Below, one piece after another: positions 7,772 to 8,915 of a DNA stretch of 8,915 bases; the first letter of the stretch is position 1, and the number at the start of each line of letters is the position of its first letter. A program made the position numbers and the translations under genes. The stretch spans positions 1-8,915 of the forward strand of contig CAJPPS010000043.1 in the NCBI GenBank assembly GCA_905372595.1. Direction: 5' to 3'. Origin of the DNA: an uncultured Capnocytophaga sp. GTDB taxonomy: Bacteria; Bacteroidota; Bacteroidia; Flavobacteriales; Flavobacteriaceae. The notes below the pieces were generated by a model. The model saw only the letters and a list, made by a program, of their open reading frames with translations. It was not told the origin of the DNA and searched no databases.

Positions 7772-7779
7772 TATATTTG
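7772..7779 (+). promoter_or_regulatory. Possible distal promoter -7 element for fmt (TATATTTG)
   Basis: TATATTTG followed by C matches TAnnTTTG and lies 70 bp before the fmt ATG, 51 bp upstream of an identical octamer. No clear -33 box precedes it. In AT-rich DNA such a match can arise by chance, so this one is less certain than the proximal copy. Confidence 0.35.
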
Positions 7780-7822
7780 CTAAAAAAATATTTCCAACCT
7801 TCGATAAGTCTTTTAAATTTAG

Positions 7823-7830
7823 TATATTTG
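7823..7830 (+). promoter_or_regulatory. Promoter -7 element for fmt (TATATTTG)
   Basis: TATATTTG followed by CC is a full match to TAnnTTTG, 19 bases before the fmt ATG, which implies a leader of roughly 12-15 nt. A -33 TTTG is not evident at 17-23 bp upstream. The position immediately before a divergent housekeeping gene makes it the best fmt promoter candidate. Confidence 0.55.
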
Positions 7831-7849
7831 CCCTCAAAAATTAGGGATA

Positions 7850-8794
7850 ATGAAAGACCTACGAATTATATTTATGGGGACTCCTGATTTTGCAACAGGG
7901 GTACTTAAGAAAATGGTAGAGAATGGATTACAAGTAGTCGCTGTAGTAACAGTTGCAGATAAGCCTTCTGGAAGAGGGCAAAAACTACAAGAATCTTCTG
8001 TGAAGAAATATGCTGTTTCTCAGAATATTCCTTTGCTCCAACCTATTTCCTTACGTGATGAAGGATTCCTCGAAGAACTTAGACAATTTCAAGCTGATAT
8101 ACAAGTAGTAGTAGCCTTTAGGATGTTGCCTAAAGTAGTCTGGCAGATGCCTAAAAAGGGTACTTTTAATCTCCACGCTTCTTTACTGCCTGATTATCGA
8201 GGAGCAGCTCCGATTAATTGGGCTATTATTAATGGAGAAAATCGCACAGGAGTTACTACCTTTCTGATAGATGAAAAAATAGATACAGGTTCAATTCTTC
8301 TTCAAAAAGAAATTGCTATAGAAGCAAGAGAAACAGCTGGTTCTCTTCACGATAAATTGATGGAAATAGGATCAGACCTTGTTCTTACAACAATAGAAAA
8401 AATAGCAACTGATAAAATTTCCCCCCTTGCTCAGCCCTTGAAGGTTACTAAGGAAGCTCCTAAGATTCACAAAGAAACGGCTCGTATTAATTGGAGAGCT
8501 TCGTTGAATTCTATAGATTGCTTTATTCGAGGAATGGCTCCTTATCCTACTGCTTGGACAATATTACACCATCAAGGAGAAGAAATTCCTGTTAAGATAT
8601 ATGTAGCAAGTCCTATAGAGGTAACTCACGAACTTTCGATAGGGAGTATTCAAGCAGACAATAAATCTATAAAAGTAGCTGTTCAAGGCGGGTTTTTGCA
8701 GATAGAAGAGCTTCAACTTCCTTCAAAAAAGCGGATGACAGCCAAGGAACTATTAAATGGTTTTCATTTCGGAGATGAAGATATTTTCCTATAA
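7850..8794 (+). CDS. fmt: Methionyl-tRNA formyltransferase
   Basis: Fmt formylates the methionine on initiator tRNA using 10-formyl-tetrahydrofolate, preparing it for bacterial translation initiation. The 314-residue protein is the normal family length (E. coli 315). The N-terminal hydrolase-fold domain starts LRIIFMGTPDFA (4-15), has the GRGQKL tRNA-contact loop (41-46) with Arg42, and the active-site block NLHASLLPDYRGAAP (107-121) with Asn107 and His109. IDTG (144-147) supplies Asp145, completing the triad seen in E. coli as Asn108/His110/Asp146. The C-terminal OB-like tRNA-binding domain covers about 205-311. It is the only plus-strand gene here and diverges from ilvE, with 120 bp between the two starts. 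All catalytic residues are intact. In many flavobacteria fmt precedes an HU-type DNA-binding protein gene, which would lie just outside the window. Confidence 0.98.
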   Translation: MKDLRIIFMGTPDFATGVLKKMVENGLQVVAVVTVADKPSGRGQKLQESSVKKYAVSQNIPLLQPISLRDEGFLEELRQFQADIQVVVAFRMLPKVVWQMPKKGTFNLHASLLPDYRGAAPINWAIINGENRTGVTTFLIDEKIDTGSILLQKEIAIEARETAGSLHDKLMEIGSDLVLTTIEKIATDKISPLAQPLKVTKEAPKIHKETARINWRASLNSIDCFIRGMAPYPTAWTILHHQGEEIPVKIYVASPIEVTHELSIGSIQADNKSIKVAVQGGFLQIEELQLPSKKRMTAKELLNGFHFGDEDIFL

Positions 8795-8815
8795 TAGAGC
8801 TATATTTTTGTAAAA

Positions 8816-8860
8816 TAAAACAAACTAAATGCTAATAAAATAATAAAGTTGCTTGTTTTA
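8816..8860 (+). terminator. Weak inverted repeat after fmt, possible terminator
   Basis: TAAAACAA at 8816-8823 pairs with TTGTTTTA at 8853-8860, with one further C-G pair inside after a mismatch. The loop is about 25-29 nt. Six Ts follow at 8866-8871. The stem is AT-rich and the loop long, so it is a poor intrinsic terminator, but it is the only candidate between the fmt stop and the right edge. Confidence 0.25.
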
Positions 8861-8904
8861 GAATATTTTTTGATCAATAATGCACTTTATCTCAATAAAA
8901 ATAC

Positions 8905-8912
8905 TACTTTTG
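8905..8912 (+). promoter_or_regulatory. Promoter -7 element for a gene beyond the right edge (TACTTTTG)
   Basis: TACTTTTG followed by TAC at the extreme right edge matches the Bacteroidetes TAnnTTTG element. It follows a gene-free AT-rich stretch after fmt and points rightward. A plus-strand gene should start shortly after the window ends. No clear -33 box is seen at the usual spacing. Confidence 0.5.
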
Positions 8913-8915
8913 TAC

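Noticed and set aside
7730..7837. In-frame 36-codon upstream extension of ilvE
   Set aside because: The added residues match no part of the aminotransferase family and would cover the promoter elements. The ATG at 7729 gives the normal protein.
7831..7846. CCCT/AGGG small hairpin before the fmt start
   Set aside because: Only four base pairs with an 8 nt loop, and the 5' arm is probably at or upstream of the transcription start, so it is unlikely to act in the mRNA.
8803..8810. TATTTTTG match to the -7 consensus just after fmt
   Set aside because: It has no gene behind it (the nearest ATG at 8829 opens only four codons) and such matches are expected by chance in AT-rich DNA.

Overview
The window looks like ordinary chromosome from an AT-rich member of the Bacteroidetes, most likely a flavobacterium. 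The reasons are A-rich sequence without clear Shine-Dalgarno motifs before the starts, several TAnnTTTG (-7 type) promoter elements, a lipoprotein with the acidic flank typical of exported Bacteroidetes lipoproteins, and a DUF3810-type membrane metalloprotease. A Capnocytophaga-like genus would fit, but the sequence alone does not settle it.

Layout. From 7729 down to the left edge, eight genes run leftward on the minus strand with short gaps (8, 29, 56, 3, 8, -4 and 52 bp). In transcription order they are ilvE (branched-chain aminotransferase), lgt (prolipoprotein diacylglyceryl transferase), a DUF3810-type membrane metalloprotease, an S41-family lipoprotein protease, menB (naphthoate synthase), a multi-spanning GT87/DUF2029-like glycosyltransferase, a GT2 polyprenyl-phosphate glycosyltransferase, and the first 34 codons of a membrane protein cut by the left edge. 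No strong internal promoter was seen, so one long transcript from the ilvE promoter is possible. On the plus strand, fmt (methionyl-tRNA formyltransferase) diverges from ilvE across a 120 bp control region. The last 121 bp hold a weak inverted repeat and a promoter-like element for a gene beyond the window.

How the genes fit together. lgt, the two proteases and the glycosyltransferases form an envelope group: Lgt lipidates lipoproteins such as the S41 protease, the DUF3810 protein and S41 protein are membrane-associated hydrolases, and the GT2/GT87 pair plus the cut membrane gene look like a lipid-linked glycosylation module. ilvE (amino-acid metabolism) and menB (menaquinone) are core-metabolism genes in the same run. 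Three genes (GT2, lgt, ilvE) have in-frame extensions upstream of their probable true starts. Family length, overlap with the upstream gene or promoter position favour the internal ATG in each case.

I see no rRNA, tRNA, CRISPR array, insertion sequence, phage gene or toxin-antitoxin pair, and nothing that amounts to a new defence or mobile system. The points most worth checking are the divergent promoter region, the glycosyltransferase module running off the left edge, and the lgt/protease neighbourhood.
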